Source: Arthrobacter sp. zg-Y20 | GTDB lineage: Bacteria > Actinomycetota > Actinomycetes > Actinomycetales > Micrococcaceae | Assembly: GCF_030142075.1 (NCBI RefSeq) | Contig: NZ_CP126241.1 | Span: 62,001-126,000 of the forward strand | DNA: 64,000 bases | Direction: 5' to 3' | Part shown: positions 62,695-64,000 of the stretch, piece by piece | Position numbering within the stretch: the first letter of the stretch is position 1 | Layout of the letters: the number at the start of each line of letters is the position of its first letter | Notes under the pieces: model-generated | Told to the model about the DNA's origin: nothing | What the model saw: only the letters and a program-made list of their open reading frames with translations | Database searches by the model: none | Position numbers and translations under genes: made by a program

Positions 62695-64000
62695 CTAGAA
62701 CAGCAACTCCAGTGCCTCGGCCAGGGTGGAGACCTCGCGGACCTTGAACCCGGCGGGCACGTTTCCCGGTCCGTTGGGGGAAGCGGGAACCACGGCGTGC
62801 GTAAAACCAAGGCGCTCAGCCTCGTTGATGCGGCGTCCGATGCCCGGGACGGGGCGGACCTCGCCGGCCAGGCCGACCTCGCCGAAGGCTATGAGCTGCG
62901 CCGGCAGCGGTTTGTTCATTTTTGCCGAGGCAACGGCCAGGGCCACTGCGAGGTCCGTGGCGGGCTCGCCCAGTTTCACGCCGCCCACGGTGGACACGTA
63001 ACTGTCATCCTTGGCCAGGCTCATGGAAGCCCGCTGCTGCAGGACGGCCAGGAGCATGGCCACCCGGGAGGCGTCCACGCCGCTGGTGGCACGCCGGGCC
63101 TGGGCGTTCCCGGTTTCAGCCACGAGGGACTGCACCTCGGCGACCAGAGGCCGCTTGCCCTCGAGGGTAACGGTGATGCAGGTGCCGGACACGGGGTCCT
63201 TGGTGCGCGATACGAACAGGCCGCTGGGATCGGCCAGCCCCTCGATGCCGTCTTCGGTCAGGTCGAAGCAGCCGACCTCGTCGGTGGGTCCGTACCGGTT
63301 CTTGACCGCCCGCAGCAGGCGGAGCCGGGAGTGCCGGTCACCGTCGAACTGGCATACAACGTCCACGAGGTGTTCCAGCAGCCGCGGGCCGGCAATGGAA
63401 CCATCCTTGGTGACGTGCCCAACCAGCAGGGTTGTCATGTTGCGGGTCTTGGCGGCATTGATAAGTGACGCGGCAACTTCACGGACCTGGCTGACGCCGC
63501 CTGCGCTGCCGTCCACCGCGGTGCTGCTCAGGGTCTGGACCGAGTCCACGATCAGCAGCCCCGGAGCCACCTGCTCCACCTGCCCCAGCGCCTGGCCCAG
63601 GTCTGTTTCGGCACTGAGGTAGAGGTTGTCCGATACCGCACCGATGCGCTCGGCGCGCAGCTTCACCTGCGCCGTGGATTCCTCGCCCGTCACGTACAGG
63701 ACGTCGCGGCCGGCGCCTGCCACGCGCGAGGCCACATCCAGGAGCAGTGTGGACTTGCCCACCCCCGGCTCGCCGGCCAGGAGGATGACGGCGCCGGGCA
63801 CCAGGCCGCCGCCCAGCACCCGGTCCAGTTCGCCCACACCGGTGGCCTGGTAGGCGGCGGTGGTGGCATCCACCTCGCCGATCCGCTGCGCCGGACGGGC
63901 CACCACGGTGGCGGCTGTGGTGCGGGCCAGGACCTCGCCGGATTCCTCCACCGTTCCCCACGCCTGGCACTCGCCGCAGCGTCCCACCCATTTGGCCGTG
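62695..64000 (-). CDS. radA: DNA repair protein RadA (5' end beyond window)
   Basis: At least 434 codons, open to the window edge. The first visible residues include KWVGRCGECQAW, the second half of the RadA zinc finger, so the true start lies outside. Walker A GEPGVGKSTLLLD, the RadA-specific KNRYG motif (AVKNRYGPTDEVG) and the Lon-like C-terminal domain (PLPAQLIAFGEVGLAGEVRP) are complete. It is a RecA-like branch-migration factor. Same strand as disA, 152 bases upstream. Confidence 0.96.
   Translation of the reverse strand, partial: TAKWVGRCGECQAWGTVEESGEVLARTTAATVVARPAQRIGEVDATTAAYQATGVGELDRVLGGGLVPGAVILLAGEPGVGKSTLLLDVASRVAGAGRDVLYVTGEESTAQVKLRAERIGAVSDNLYLSAETDLGQALGQVEQVAPGLLIVDSVQTLSSTAVDGSAGGVSQVREVAASLINAAKTRNMTTLLVGHVTKDGSIAGPRLLEHLVDVVCQFDGDRHSRLRLLRAVKNRYGPTDEVGCFDLTEDGIEGLADPSGLFVSRTKDPVSGTCITVTLEGKRPLVAEVQSLVAETGNAQARRATSGVDASRVAMLLAVLQQRASMSLAKDDSYVSTVGGVKLGEPATDLAVALAVASAKMNKPLPAQLIAFGEVGLAGEVRPVPGIGRRINEAERLGFTHAVVPASPNGPGNVPAGFKVREVSTLAEALELLF

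Overview
The window is high-GC DNA from an actinobacterium, most likely Arthrobacter sensu lato (Micrococcaceae). The evidence is the lsr2-clpC pair, the mutY-disA-radA block, the tilS-hpt-ftsH-folE-folP-folB-folK order, many GTG/TTG starts, four-base ATGA/GTGA overlaps and several apparently leaderless genes. It is ordinary chromosome: I see no rRNA, tRNA, insertion sequence, prophage or CRISPR array. Every gap longer than 200 bases holds regulatory sequence, and no gap exceeds 300 bases.

Region 1 (1-9449) is a catabolic island. A leftward operon (KDG kinase, IclR regulator, RidA) and a rightward operon (PLP D-amino-acid dehydratase of the DSD1 fold, D-aminoacylase-like amidohydrolase, KDPG aldolase, GntP permease, then perhaps an alpha/beta hydrolase) diverge from one control region with alternating inverted half-sites. 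The gene set can be assembled into a complete route from an N-acylated 2-amino-2-deoxy sugar acid (N-acetyl-D-glucosaminate, i.e. C1-oxidised GlcNAc) to pyruvate and glyceraldehyde 3-phosphate. This is my main candidate for an under-described system. A PfkB fructokinase with its own promoter follows.

Region 2 (9504-23039) holds a PEBP protein, a HAD phosphatase, a leftward three-gene lipid operon (aminoacyl-phosphatidylglycerol synthase-like protein, esterase, PAP2 phosphatase), a glycerophosphodiesterase, glycerate kinase, an NCS2 permease, an SDR plus aldehyde dehydrogenase pair, and phosphoglucomutase.

Region 3 (23147-36743) holds small proteins, a MetE-II-type methionine synthase behind a SAM-I/IV-like riboswitch, a POT peptide transporter, a luciferase-like oxidoreductase, an amidase, rhodanese-pheA, topoisomerase IB, a diacylglycerol-kinase-like lipid kinase, serS, a HAD phosphatase and a SatD-like HTH protein.

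Region 4 (36905-53511) is core: ppa, dacB, a zinc protease, tilS, hpt, ftsH, the folate operon, DUF3180 and two PH-domain membrane proteins, a DUF2520 dehydrogenase-like protein, panC, lysS, a 59-residue membrane peptide and lsr2.

Region 5 (53540-64000) holds clpC behind a ClgR-like box, an ArgA-type acetyltransferase, csbD behind a sigma-B-like promoter, the dhaKLM operon, mutY, a tail-anchored-looking exported protein, disA and the start of radA, which is cut by the window edge.
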